A stretch of DNA of 43,897 bases from Acidobacteriaceae bacterium (GTDB lineage: Bacteria; Acidobacteriota; Terriglobia; Terriglobales; Acidobacteriaceae), in contig JASHNS010000104.1 in NCBI GenBank assembly GCA_030041515.1, positions 1-43,897 on the forward strand, read 5' to 3'. Both the position numbers and the translations under genes were made by a program. Of this stretch, positions 21,417 to 29,351 are shown in pieces. The notes beneath the pieces are model-generated. The model was not told the DNA's origin and did no database searches. It saw only the letters and a list, made by a program, of their open reading frames with translations. Each line of letters starts with the position of its first letter. The first letter of the stretch is position 1.

Positions 21417-22592
21417 TCAGAAACTTTTGACGTAATTCTTGCCCGGAAGTTGTCGAATCCGGCCTGCCAGTTCCAGCTCGAACAGCGCCGTGAACACCTC
21501 GGAGGAACTCATCTCCGGCTCCAGCTTCTCGAGGATTTCTTCCATCTGCAGCGCTTCGTCCCGGCGCAGAACGCTCAGAACCTGGGCCTGCTCCGCAGCA
21601 AGTGCGGGGTCAACCGGGGATTCCTCGAATAACGATGCCTCAGCAGCTGCCGGGGATGCAAATTCCCAGCTCCGCTCCAGCTCCATGCGGATGTGCGAAG
21701 GCAGATCCTCCCACACATCTTCCCAGCACGCCACGAGTTTTGCACCCTGCTTAATCAGCAGGTTAGGACCCCAGGCGTTCCTGGTCGTTACGTTCCCCGG
21801 AACGGCGAAGACATCGCGGTTCTGCTCGAGCGCGCACCGCGCGGTCACCCGCGTTCCGCTGTACTCGCCTGCTTCCACAACCAGCACGCCGATGCTCATT
21901 CCGCTCAGGATCCGGTTCCGCTTCGGGAAATTCTGCGGCGCCGGAAAAGTGCCGAGCGGAAGCTCCGACAGGATCACTCCCCCGCCCGCCACAATCTGCT
22001 CGGCCAGAGATTTGTTCTCCTTTGGATAGATCACGTCGACGCCGGTGCCCCAGACCGCAATTGTAGGCCGCCTGGCCGCAAGCGCGCCCTTGTGCGCGGC
22101 TGTGTCGACTCCGCGAGCCATGCCACTGACCACCATCAGGCCTCGCATGGCCAGCTCCCGCGCGAGCATCTCTGCCATTCCCGTCCCGTAAGGCGTCGGA
22201 TGCCGGGTTCCCACGACGGCCAGAGAGGGCCGCGGGAGCAGCGCCGCATCCCCGCGAATCCACAACAGGGCCGGCGGATCGTAAATCTCTCTGAGCCGCT
22301 GCGGATACGCTTCATCGCGATACGTCAGCACGGATGCGCCTGTCGCCGTCAGCTTTTCCAGCTCCTGGTCCGCAGAGTGCGCTGCCTCGCCCGAGCTGAT
22401 GAATTGCGCCGCCTGCGCCGGCAGCTCCAGCCCTTCCAACTCCGTCAGCGGCAGGTGCACAACATTCGCAGCGCTGCGGCACCGCTCCACGGCGCGCAGG
22501 ATCCGCCTTGGCCCAAGGCCCGGCGTCATGGCCAGCGCCAGCCACGCATGCCTCTCGTCTGAGCAAACGCTCTGTCCCGCCGCCGCACTCAC
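21417..22592 (-). CDS. dprA: DNA-processing protein DprA
   Basis: A 391-residue protein that loads RecA on incoming single-stranded DNA during natural transformation. A short N-terminal helical region (WLALAMTPGLGPRRI) precedes the extended Rossmann fold with VVGTRHPTPYG (126-136), SGMARGVDTAAHKGAL (156-171) and the signature PLGTFPAPQNFPKRNRILSGMS (212-233). A C-terminal winged helix (about 325-391) ends in IRQLPGKNYVKSF. All signatures are intact. The start is GTG with no convincing ribosome-binding site, but no better in-frame start lies upstream and the N-terminus fits the family. It is divergent from mqnA across 205 nt, and topA lies downstream. Other competence genes are not in the window. 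Confidence 0.95.
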   Translation of the reverse strand: MSAAAGQSVCSDERHAWLALAMTPGLGPRRILRAVERCRSAANVVHLPLTELEGLELPAQAAQFISSGEAAHSADQELEKLTATGASVLTYRDEAYPQRLREIYDPPALLWIRGDAALLPRPSLAVVGTRHPTPYGTGMAEMLARELAMRGLMVVSGMARGVDTAAHKGALAARRPTIAVWGTGVDVIYPKENKSLAEQIVAGGGVILSELPLGTFPAPQNFPKRNRILSGMSIGVLVVEAGEYSGTRVTARCALEQNRDVFAVPGNVTTRNAWGPNLLIKQGAKLVACWEDVWEDLPSHIRMELERSWEFASPAAAEASLFEESPVDPALAAEQAQVLSVLRRDEALQMEEILEKLEPEMSSSEVFTALFELELAGRIRQLPGKNYVKSF

Positions 22593-22642
22593 CCCAGCAC
22601 TCAGATCGCGCCTCCCATGCGAACTCTGCTCGGGAGCTGAGA

Positions 22643-22695
22643 TCTCTCATCCTGAGCGAGCCGCGCAGCGGCGAGCCGAAGAACCTGCATTTCCG
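22643..22695. repeat. Interspersed repeat-like element in the dprA-mqnA gap
   Basis: The stretch begins CTCATCCTGAGCGAGCCG, contains a second GCGAGCCG and continues GAAGAACCTGCATTTCCG. From memory it belongs to the short CATCCTGAGCGAAGC...GAAGAATC type elements scattered between genes in many acidobacterial and other genomes. Only this one copy is in the window. Origin and role are unknown. Confidence 0.5.
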
Positions 22696-22786
22696 CCCAC
22701 CCCTCGCACTGCTCTCATCACACCCACCCCATTCATCCCCGTCAAGACATTCCGCGGCTCGGCACGTTACCGAAGCCACCCTCGTT

Positions 22787-22792
22787 TACACT
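22787..22792 (+). promoter_or_regulatory. -10-like box for an apparently leaderless mqnA
   Basis: TACACT is followed by five bases and then the GTG start of mqnA. There is no ribosome-binding site. The arrangement mirrors nadE. A -35 element is not obvious. Confidence 0.4.
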
Positions 22793-22797
22793 GTCCA

Positions 22798-23664
22798 GTG
22801 CCGCAGCCTCTTCGCCTTTCCGCCATTCGGTTCCTCAATCCCGCACCCCTGATGTGGAGTTTCGAGCACGAGCCCTCCCGCTCCGTGCTCGCCGCCCACT
22901 ATTCAATCCGGGAAGATACTCCCGCCGAGTGCGCGGCACGCCTCGCTTCCGGCGCGGCTGATATTGGGCTGATCCCCGTAGCGGCTCACAGCTCGGCTCT
23001 GGCCGTCATTCCCGGTTGCGCCATTGCCTCGCGGGATTACGTTCGCTCGCTCCTCCTGGTGGTTCGGCATCCCGATGGTGTCCAGGGAGTTCGGAGCGTC
23101 GCCCTCGACACCGCGTCCCGGACCACGGCGGCCTACACGCGCATTCTCTTCTCGCGTTTCTGGCGCACGCAGCCCGCATTCTTTCCGCACCCCCCTCACC
23201 TGGACGCGATGCTGGCGCAGGCCGACGCCGCATTGCTGATTGGAGACCAGGCCCTGCTTGCGCTCGAAGACCGGGCTGCTCGTGAACGGCGGACGGGCCA
23301 GCGACTTACCTACCTGGATCTCGCGCACGAGTGGCGCGCACTCACGGGCACGGTCTGGGTGTCGGCCTTCTGGTCCGTCCGGCCCGAATCCATCGCCGGC
23401 TCCGGACGGACGCCGGCTCAGGTCGTGGACGACTTTCAGCGCTCGCGCGACGAGGGCCTCGCGCACATCCACGCCCTCGCCGATGAGTGGGCGGGCCGGA
23501 TTCCGATCCGGCGTGAGACTATCCGAACGTACCTATCAGAGAACATCTGGTACCATCTCGACGAAGCATGCCTCGCCGGGCTCGAACTCTTCTATCGCTA
23601 CGCTGTGGAATGCGGAGTTCTCACGTCCGCGCCCAGCATCCGCTTTCTCGCCGGGAATCTGTAA
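22798..23664 (+). CDS. mqnA: Chorismate dehydratase of the futalosine menaquinone pathway
   Basis: A 288-residue periplasmic-binding-protein-like enzyme (MqnA/MqnD family) that converts chorismate to 3-(1-carboxyvinyloxy)benzoate, the first step of the futalosine route to menaquinone. Family features are the N-terminal LRLSAIRFLNPAPLMWSF, the segment ASGAADIGLIPVAAHS, the RSLLLVVRHP strand, and the C-terminal YLSENIWYHLDEACLAGLELFYRYA. MqnA is favoured over its homologue MqnD by these motifs. The GTG was chosen because the family N-terminus begins a few residues later; in-frame sequence further upstream is low-complexity and runs through the intergenic region. It implies that the organism makes menaquinone without the classical men pathway. 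It is divergent from dprA; a DedA-like gene follows after 40 nt. Confidence 0.9.
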   Translation: MPQPLRLSAIRFLNPAPLMWSFEHEPSRSVLAAHYSIREDTPAECAARLASGAADIGLIPVAAHSSALAVIPGCAIASRDYVRSLLLVVRHPDGVQGVRSVALDTASRTTAAYTRILFSRFWRTQPAFFPHPPHLDAMLAQADAALLIGDQALLALEDRAARERRTGQRLTYLDLAHEWRALTGTVWVSAFWSVRPESIAGSGRTPAQVVDDFQRSRDEGLAHIHALADEWAGRIPIRRETIRTYLSENIWYHLDEACLAGLELFYRYAVECGVLTSAPSIRFLAGNL

Positions 23665-23704
23665 ATCGCAGACCGCAACCCTTGTTTTTCGCGTCCAATC
23701 ACCC

Positions 23705-24352
23705 GTGTACCTTGCCGCCAAGCAAAAGCGACTGATTCCCGGCTGGATCCTCCACTTCGGCGCCTTCGGGGTCTTTGCCGTTTCGTTCGTGGACGCCTCG
23801 CCCATCCCGCTCCCGATTCCGGGCAGCACCGACGTGCTCATCCTCATTCTGGGCGCGCAGGGCGAGTGGCCCTGGCTGCTGGCCCTCGCCGGAGTTGCCG
23901 GAAGCGTGCTGGGCGGCTACGTGACCTGGGCTACCGGCAAAAAGGGCGGCGAGGCCATGCTGAACCACACCATGCAGAAACGGCAGCGCTGGCGCGAACG
24001 CATTGCGCGCTGGATGAAGGGGCATGGTATCCGGACGGTGGTGATTGCTACCCTTCTGCCGCCGCCGATTCCACTGCTGCCTTTTCTGCTGGCCGCCGGG
24101 GCGCTGGGAGTCACGCGGCGGCAACTCCTTCTGGCTCTCGCTCTGGGCCGCTCCATCCGCTACGGCGCAGAGGCGGCCCTTTCCGTGGTCTACGGCCACC
24201 AGATTCTGCACCTGTGGCGCCACTACCTCTCCGGCTGGTCCAACATCATCATCTACTGCTTCATCGGGATCGTCGTGGCCAGCGTGCTTTTCGGCATCTG
24301 GAAGTACCGGAGGAGCCGGCATCAGCGCCAGACGGCGCCCAATGCCGCATGA
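23705..24352 (+). CDS. DedA/VTT family membrane protein
   Basis: A 215-residue membrane protein with about five hydrophobic segments. FVDASPIPLPIPGSTDVLILILGAQG, GSVLGGYVTWATGKKGG and LLPPPIPLLPFLLAAGALGVTRRQLL match the DedA/VTT (SNARE-associated) fold with its two re-entrant proline-rich loops. Family members act in envelope homeostasis, in some cases as lipid flippases. The canonical acidic residue of the first loop is represented by Asp in FVDASPIP. The start is GTG without a ribosome-binding site; TCCAAT lies five bases before it, so it may be leaderless, or the real start may differ slightly. It follows mqnA by 40 nt and converges on the GH78-like gene 14 nt away. Confidence 0.82.
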   Translation: MYLAAKQKRLIPGWILHFGAFGVFAVSFVDASPIPLPIPGSTDVLILILGAQGEWPWLLALAGVAGSVLGGYVTWATGKKGGEAMLNHTMQKRQRWRERIARWMKGHGIRTVVIATLLPPPIPLLPFLLAAGALGVTRRQLLLALALGRSIRYGAEAALSVVYGHQILHLWRHYLSGWSNIIIYCFIGIVVASVLFGIWKYRRSRHQRQTAPNAA

Positions 24353-24366
24353 TTTTCCTGGGTTCC

Positions 24367-26028
24367 TCAGATCACGCCGCTCCTCAGGAAATACGCCGGG
24401 GTACCGCTCCATCCGTGGCAAAAACTGTTGATGTGGACGTCGCCGTACGGCGAAAATCGTGAGTCCTTCGGGTCGAAGACCTCCCAGAAAGTGTCGGCGC
24501 CGTCGTTGACCATCGCGCCCCAGTAATCTTCCATCAGCTTGCGCGCGGCATCGCGCTGCCCGCAGAGCGCCAGCGCCTCCAGCATGGTGTGGTGGAGGTA
24601 GGGAGTCCCCGGCGGAACGCTGGATGGATCGCGCATCGCTCTCTGGAGGGCCATCGCCGCTTCCTGCCCTGCAACGACCCCGGCCAGTACCATCCACGCC
24701 TGCGATGCCCACGAGACCTGGCGTTCGGGCCCGCTGACGAAGACACCCCGCTGCGCGTCGTAGAAGGTCGACTTCGCTGCCGCGGTCATCGTTGCGATCT
24801 GTTTCCCGTACTCCGCCACGCTCCGTGCGTCTCCCAGCCTTTGCGCCAGCTCCCGGCCCCGGCGATAGCAGTAGAGCAGGACCCCATGCATCGAAGCGCC
24901 TTTTTCCAGCGCCTGTTGCCAGTCGATGAAGACCCAGACCTTCTCGGGAATCACCACGATTCCCTGCTCGTTCACGTTACGGCCGACAAGTTCCAGTTGG
25001 CGCTGCGCGACCGGCCAGAGTTCCCGGCCGGTGACAAGATCACCGCTGGCCCGGACGTAATCCGCGAGCATCGCCACGTACAGAGCCGCATAGTCCAGAC
25101 ACACGTCGCCGGATGCCCGGGGCGCCGGCTTTTCGAAGACGTTGGCGTGGAGCATGCCATCCTGGCGCGGATACGCGGCGAGCAGATAGAGGCATCGCCG
25201 CGCCAGCGCGTAATTGCGAAAGGTCGCGTAATTGGCGAGCGCCTGCACGCGCATGTCTCCAATCCAGAGGCGCTGATCGCGCTTGACGCCGTCCTCGAAG
25301 ACCGTCTGCATGCAGTCGTACAGCGTTTTCAGGCTCACCGCATCGATACGCCGCAGGTTCTCTGGTACGGTGGACGGCAGCGCAGCCGGCCTTCCCGTAG
25401 CCGAGCTGACGCCATGCGCCGTGAACTGGCTGAAACGTGCTGCGTAGTTTGGCGAGGTGGCGATCACCTCCACCCTGACGTAGCGGAAGGCATAGCGGCG
25501 CGGCATGCGTACTCGCTGCGGCAGGAAGTCGATGGTGATGATCTCCTCCGGCAGCCAGGCCTCGCTCAGGTTGCCACGATAGGGATGGAGCATCTCCGCG
25601 ACGGTGCCGGGAACCTCGCCGAAGGTCAGTTTCAATCGCGCCGGAGCATCGACGCTGTGCCCCACGCCTTCGAGCAGGAACGATAGATACCCCGCGCGAT
25701 GCCCACCAAAGTCGAGGGCGAAGCTTTCGCCCGCGTTGAAGACCCTTGCGCGCAGCGCTTCTGCCGGGGCCTCGGTCTCCATCCGCCAGCGCAGGTACAC
25801 GTTCGGGTCGGCGACGGGCCGCACCAGCCGCAAGGCCGGCTCATTCACTCCGCTGAGGGTGGGCTTCAGCGCTTCGGCTTGAGCCACCCACGCGGCGGAC
25901 TGCTCAGGAGTGGGCGTCCATGCTCCCGCCTGGCTCTGTTGCGCTTCGGCTCGCACGGCTGCTGGAGCCGTTGCGCTCATGCCCATCAGAAGGCCTGCAT
26001 CCCGAATAAAGTCTCTGCGCGAAAACAC
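24367..26028 (-). CDS. Tat-exported GH78-like (alpha-L-rhamnosidase-like) glycosidase
   Basis: A 553-residue protein. The start carries a twin-arginine signal, FSRRDFIRDAG followed by a hydrophobic alanine-rich segment (to about residue 27). A beta-sandwich region (about 55-215) is followed by an (alpha/alpha)6-type helical domain (about 230-553). EDGVKRDQRLWIGDMRVQAL corresponds to the GH78 acid-rich block that holds the catalytic general acid. DTFWEVFDPKDSRF and CHGWSGTPAYFLR near the end are also typical. It may release rhamnose or a related sugar outside the cytoplasm, but assignment to GH78 is by motif only. The GTG start has GGGAGGGGG just upstream, which decides it over a longer frame. 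Its upstream gap of 91 nt separates it from a divergent secreted-protein gene. Confidence 0.78.
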   Translation of the reverse strand: MFSRRDFIRDAGLLMGMSATAPAAVRAEAQQSQAGAWTPTPEQSAAWVAQAEALKPTLSGVNEPALRLVRPVADPNVYLRWRMETEAPAEALRARVFNAGESFALDFGGHRAGYLSFLLEGVGHSVDAPARLKLTFGEVPGTVAEMLHPYRGNLSEAWLPEEIITIDFLPQRVRMPRRYAFRYVRVEVIATSPNYAARFSQFTAHGVSSATGRPAALPSTVPENLRRIDAVSLKTLYDCMQTVFEDGVKRDQRLWIGDMRVQALANYATFRNYALARRCLYLLAAYPRQDGMLHANVFEKPAPRASGDVCLDYAALYVAMLADYVRASGDLVTGRELWPVAQRQLELVGRNVNEQGIVVIPEKVWVFIDWQQALEKGASMHGVLLYCYRRGRELAQRLGDARSVAEYGKQIATMTAAAKSTFYDAQRGVFVSGPERQVSWASQAWMVLAGVVAGQEAAMALQRAMRDPSSVPPGTPYLHHTMLEALALCGQRDAARKLMEDYWGAMVNDGADTFWEVFDPKDSRFSPYGDVHINSFCHGWSGTPAYFLRSGVI

Positions 26029-26119
26029 GATTGCCCCCTCCCGCGTTTCGGGTACCAGAATAATCGCGATCCCGTTGCGCCGCCGCGCTGTTCGCGACAC
26101 GATGGAAACCCAGCGTAGG

Positions 26120-27343
26120 ATGAGACGGTATTCCTTCGGCCTGTTTATGCGCACGCCCTTTCTGCTCGCGCTCGTCGTTCTGCTTCCGGTCCCATGCTTT
26201 GCCGGGGAGCACCCGCCCGGGAACCGTGCTGTCACGGTCGCGGAACTGGAACAATATGTGGCCGATCACCAGGGCGACTGGGACAAGCGGCTCGCGCGCG
26301 AAATCGCAGCCATGAAACTGACCGAACGGCTGAGCGATGGCGAGGAGACTACCCTGGAGAAGCGGCTGCCGGGCAAACAATCGCGGCTGGCGTTGCTGGC
26401 TATTGCCGACGAGTCGGCTTTCCTCGACCCTCCGCCTTCGGAGATGCCGAACCGGCCGCCGCCGAGCAGCGCCGAGCAGGCGGATTTGATCCGGAAGACG
26501 GTGGCGTACGCGAACCAGGCCATGCGCCGTTTGCCGAATTTTTTCGCTACCCGAACCACGGTCTGGTTTGTGGGGACCCCTGCGGTGGTTTTGCCGGCTC
26601 TCCACAAAGCTCTGTTTCAGGCAAACGTCCGGCCTCCGAAGAGCGATGACCGGCTGGCAACCACCGGAACCACCCGGGCCGCCGTGTTCTACCGCAATGG
26701 GCAGGAGGGATACATGAATGTCGCGGACGAAAAAGAGGAATGCAACCACCAGATCGGGTCGAATGCCTGGGGAGAATTCGGTGAGGTGCTGGGCCGCGTG
26801 AGCGAAGCGATCACCCACGGCACCGTCACCTGGAGCCACTGGGAACAGGGTGCAGACGGACCCCTGGCTACCTTTGCGTATCAGGCAAACCTGACGTACA
26901 GGTTTCCGTCGTTTTGTCCGGACCAAACGCAGATCCCGCCAGTGCAGGTTCACACCCACGGCGAGATTGCAGTGGATCCGGCGGATGGCGCGGTGCTGCG
27001 CCTGACCGAGATGTGGCGCTTCACCGTTGTTGCGCCCGGAGGGCTCAAACCGTTCAGCCAGGAGCAGGACACTGCGGTCGAGTACGCGCCGCAGGAGCTG
27101 GGAGGGCGCAGGTATCTGTGCCCGCAGCGGAGCACATCGCTCACCTTGTATCCCTACCTCCCTCCCGTGGGCGGAATCCTCGGCGCCCTCTACTCTTCGC
27201 CGGAAATGGATCTGAAGAGCCGGTTTGGTCTTCCCAGGGAACCCACCGTCGAGAACATCAACGACATCCTCTTCACGAATTACCACCTGTTCCAGGCCAC
27301 GGTGCGAATCCTCTCGAACGCCGGGGGCCCGGGACCTCGGTGA
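26120..27343 (+). CDS. Secreted protein of unknown function
   Basis: A 407-residue protein with a signal peptide (MRTPFLLALVVLLPVPCFAGE within the first 31 residues). The N-terminal third has VTVAELEQYVADHQGDWDKRLAREIAAMKLTERLS and ADESAFLDPPPSEMPNRPPP, then YANQAMRRLPNFFATRTT. I recall this combination from a large family of secreted proteins in Acidobacteriaceae, often several copies per genome, with no known function. The C-terminal part is beta-rich and contains a few cysteines (residues 230, 284 and 357 approximately). No catalytic motif is recognised. Start codons at 26102, 26120 and 26147 are all in frame and none has a convincing ribosome-binding site; 26120 is a compromise. It is divergent from the GH78-like gene. 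Confidence 0.72.
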   Translation: MRRYSFGLFMRTPFLLALVVLLPVPCFAGEHPPGNRAVTVAELEQYVADHQGDWDKRLAREIAAMKLTERLSDGEETTLEKRLPGKQSRLALLAIADESAFLDPPPSEMPNRPPPSSAEQADLIRKTVAYANQAMRRLPNFFATRTTVWFVGTPAVVLPALHKALFQANVRPPKSDDRLATTGTTRAAVFYRNGQEGYMNVADEKEECNHQIGSNAWGEFGEVLGRVSEAITHGTVTWSHWEQGADGPLATFAYQANLTYRFPSFCPDQTQIPPVQVHTHGEIAVDPADGAVLRLTEMWRFTVVAPGGLKPFSQEQDTAVEYAPQELGGRRYLCPQRSTSLTLYPYLPPVGGILGALYSSPEMDLKSRFGLPREPTVENINDILFTNYHLFQATVRILSNAGGPGPR

Positions 27344-27422
27344 GGGAATGATCCCGGAGGTGAGACGTGAGGTTTTGTTGAGCGGGCAGATTGCTCGCTG
27401 CAACCTTCACCTCTCGGCCCTG

Positions 27423-27428
27423 TAGTCT
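27423..27428 (+). promoter_or_regulatory. -10-like box for a possibly leaderless thrC
   Basis: TAGTCT is followed by six bases and the ATG of thrC, and no ribosome-binding site is present. The match to the -10 consensus is weak (first, second and last base), so this is a suggestion that rests on the same spacing as at nadE, mqnA and rimO. Confidence 0.25.
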
Positions 27429-27434
27429 GTTGCC

Positions 27435-28646
27435 ATGCCGAAGATCGATCACCTGGAATGCTCCCGCTGCCATCAGCGTGTCTCCGCGGAAACGCCGCAG
27501 ACGGTTTGCCCCGCATGCGCCGGATCGCTGTACGTCCGCTACAGCGCAGCCGATCTGCAGCGCGCAAAGAAACCCGGTCCCGATGCCCCGCCCACCCTCT
27601 GGCGCTACGCCGACGTTTTGCCCGCCGCGGATCCCGTGACGCTGGGCGAGGGCTGGACGCCGCTTCTGCCGAGCCGGCGGCACGCTGGGCTGCTGATCAA
27701 AGAGGAGGCAAACAATCCAACGGGAAGCTTTAAAGCTCGCGGCATGTCGCTGGCGATGACGATGGCGCGCCACTATGGATTGAACAAGCTCGCGGCGCCC
27801 TCCGCGGGCAACGCAGCCAGCGCGCTGGCCGCGTATGCTGCCGCGGCCGGAATCGAAGCGCATCTCTTTATGCCGCGCGACGTGCCGATGGCGAATTATC
27901 TGGAAGGCGTGGCGTATGGCGCCCACGTGACGCTGGTGGATGGGCTCATTTCCGATTGCGGACGGCTGGTCGCCGAGGGCGCGAAAACGCAGGGATGGTT
28001 TGACGTCTCCACGCTGAAGGAGCCGTTTCGCGTCGAAGGCAAGAAGACGATGGGCTACGAGCTGGCGGAACAGCTGGGGTGGACGTATCCCGACGCGGTT
28101 TTCTATCCCACCGGGGGCGGCGTGGGACTCATCGGGATGTGGAAGGCCTTTGAGGAAATGGAGCAGATGGGATGGGTGAGCGGACGGCGCCCGAAGATGA
28201 TCGCTGTGCAGGCATCGGGCTGTGCGCCGGTGGCGCGGGCATGGAAGGAAGGCGCATCGTCGTCGAAGATCTTCGAGAACGCGGCGACGTTTGCTGCCGG
28301 GTTGCGCGTCCCGAAGCCATACGGCGATTCGATCATCCTGGAGATCGTACGGGAGTCGGGCGGGACGGTCGTCGACTTGCCGGACCAGCAGATCCTCGCA
28401 TCGCTGCTCGACTGGGCGCGGCACGAAGGGCTGCTTCTTTGTCCGGAAGGCGCGACGGCGACAGCGGCATACGGCCAGCTGCTTGCCAACGGATTCCTGA
28501 AGGCAAGCGATCGCGTGGTGCTTTTCAATACCGGATCGGGCCTGAAATATATCGATGCGATTGCCGAAGCGATGCACCTGAGCCGGCCGGGCATGAAGAA
28601 ATACCCGGAACGGACAGCCGTGGGAGGGATCATCACGCCCCAGTAA
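27435..28646 (+). CDS. thrC: Threonine synthase
   Basis: A 403-residue PLP enzyme that converts O-phosphohomoserine to threonine. An N-terminal zinc-ribbon-like part has Cys9, Cys12, Cys25 and Cys28. The PLP lysine is Lys100 in NNPTGSFKARG, the substrate/phosphate-binding segment is PSAGNAASALAAYAA, and the PLP-phosphate glycine loop is PTGGGVGLIGMWKA. The N-terminal zinc ribbon and length match the plant/archaeal-like class of threonine synthases. No other threonine genes (hom, thrB) are adjacent. The ATG lacks a ribosome-binding site. It converges with ribE, whose stop is 38 nt away, with no obvious terminator between. Confidence 0.93.
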   Translation: MPKIDHLECSRCHQRVSAETPQTVCPACAGSLYVRYSAADLQRAKKPGPDAPPTLWRYADVLPAADPVTLGEGWTPLLPSRRHAGLLIKEEANNPTGSFKARGMSLAMTMARHYGLNKLAAPSAGNAASALAAYAAAAGIEAHLFMPRDVPMANYLEGVAYGAHVTLVDGLISDCGRLVAEGAKTQGWFDVSTLKEPFRVEGKKTMGYELAEQLGWTYPDAVFYPTGGGVGLIGMWKAFEEMEQMGWVSGRRPKMIAVQASGCAPVARAWKEGASSSKIFENAATFAAGLRVPKPYGDSIILEIVRESGGTVVDLPDQQILASLLDWARHEGLLLCPEGATATAAYGQLLANGFLKASDRVVLFNTGSGLKYIDAIAEAMHLSRPGMKKYPERTAVGGIITPQ

Positions 28647-28684
28647 CCGCTCGTTGTTGCCGGCCGCTGGCTGGCGACATCTTT

Positions 28685-29344
28685 TTAGTATCCGTTAGCG
28701 ACGAGATCTTCAAGTGATAGTTCAAAGTCGGAGGTGCGCGCTCCGGCTCGTTCCACGGCCAGCTTCACCATCACATCGGCTTCGACATTCACCAGATCGC
28801 CGGCTTTGAGAACATGCAGGTTGGTCACGTTGCGCGTATGCGGAAGAATTGCGACGCTGACGATCTGCCCATCCCAGGCCGCTATCGTCAGGCTGATGCC
28901 TTCAATGGCGATGGATCCTTTCTCCACCATGAACGAGCGCGTATTCTCCGGAACGCGGATGCGCAGCCACCAGTCGGTCAGCAAGGGGTCGGCGTCCGGG
29001 TGGATGGGCTCGAGCGAGACAAATTCGCCGCAGCCATCCACATGCCCCTGGACGATGTGCCCGCCGAGCGGAGCGCCTGCCGGAGTAGGCAGTTCCAGAT
29101 TGACGAGTGAGCCAGTACGGATGCGCCCCAGCGAGGTGCGCACCAGGGTTTCGGCCGCCAGATCGGCGAAGACGAGCGGCGGGGTGATCTCCAGAGCCGT
29201 GAGGCATGTTCCGCTGACGGCGAAGCTGTCGCCGAGATGCAGGCGTTCCGCCAGCCCAGGCGCGGAGACGGCAATGCGCGTGGTGCCGGAGCGAGTTTCC
29301 AGGTGGGCGACGGTTCCGGTGGTTTCGATAATGCCGGTAAACAT
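28685..29344 (-). CDS. ribE: Riboflavin synthase alpha chain
   Basis: A 219-residue enzyme that dismutates two molecules of 6,7-dimethyl-8-ribityllumazine to riboflavin. It starts MFTGIIETTG, the hallmark of the family, and contains two lumazine-binding beta-barrel repeats (about 1-95 and 96-200). The second repeat has GHIVQGHVDGCGEF and KGSIAIEGISLTI, the first FAVSGTCLTALEI. The length is normal. The ATG follows the ribD stop by seven bases on the same strand, with AGAAG upstream, so it is co-translated with ribD in the operon ftsY-ribD-ribE. ribA/B and ribH are not in the window. No FMN riboswitch is evident. Confidence 0.96.
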   Translation of the reverse strand: MFTGIIETTGTVAHLETRSGTTRIAVSAPGLAERLHLGDSFAVSGTCLTALEITPPLVFADLAAETLVRTSLGRIRTGSLVNLELPTPAGAPLGGHIVQGHVDGCGEFVSLEPIHPDADPLLTDWWLRIRVPENTRSFMVEKGSIAIEGISLTIAAWDGQIVSVAILPHTRNVTNLHVLKAGDLVNVEADVMVKLAVERAGARTSDFELSLEDLVANGY

Positions 29345-29351
29345 GGCGCTT

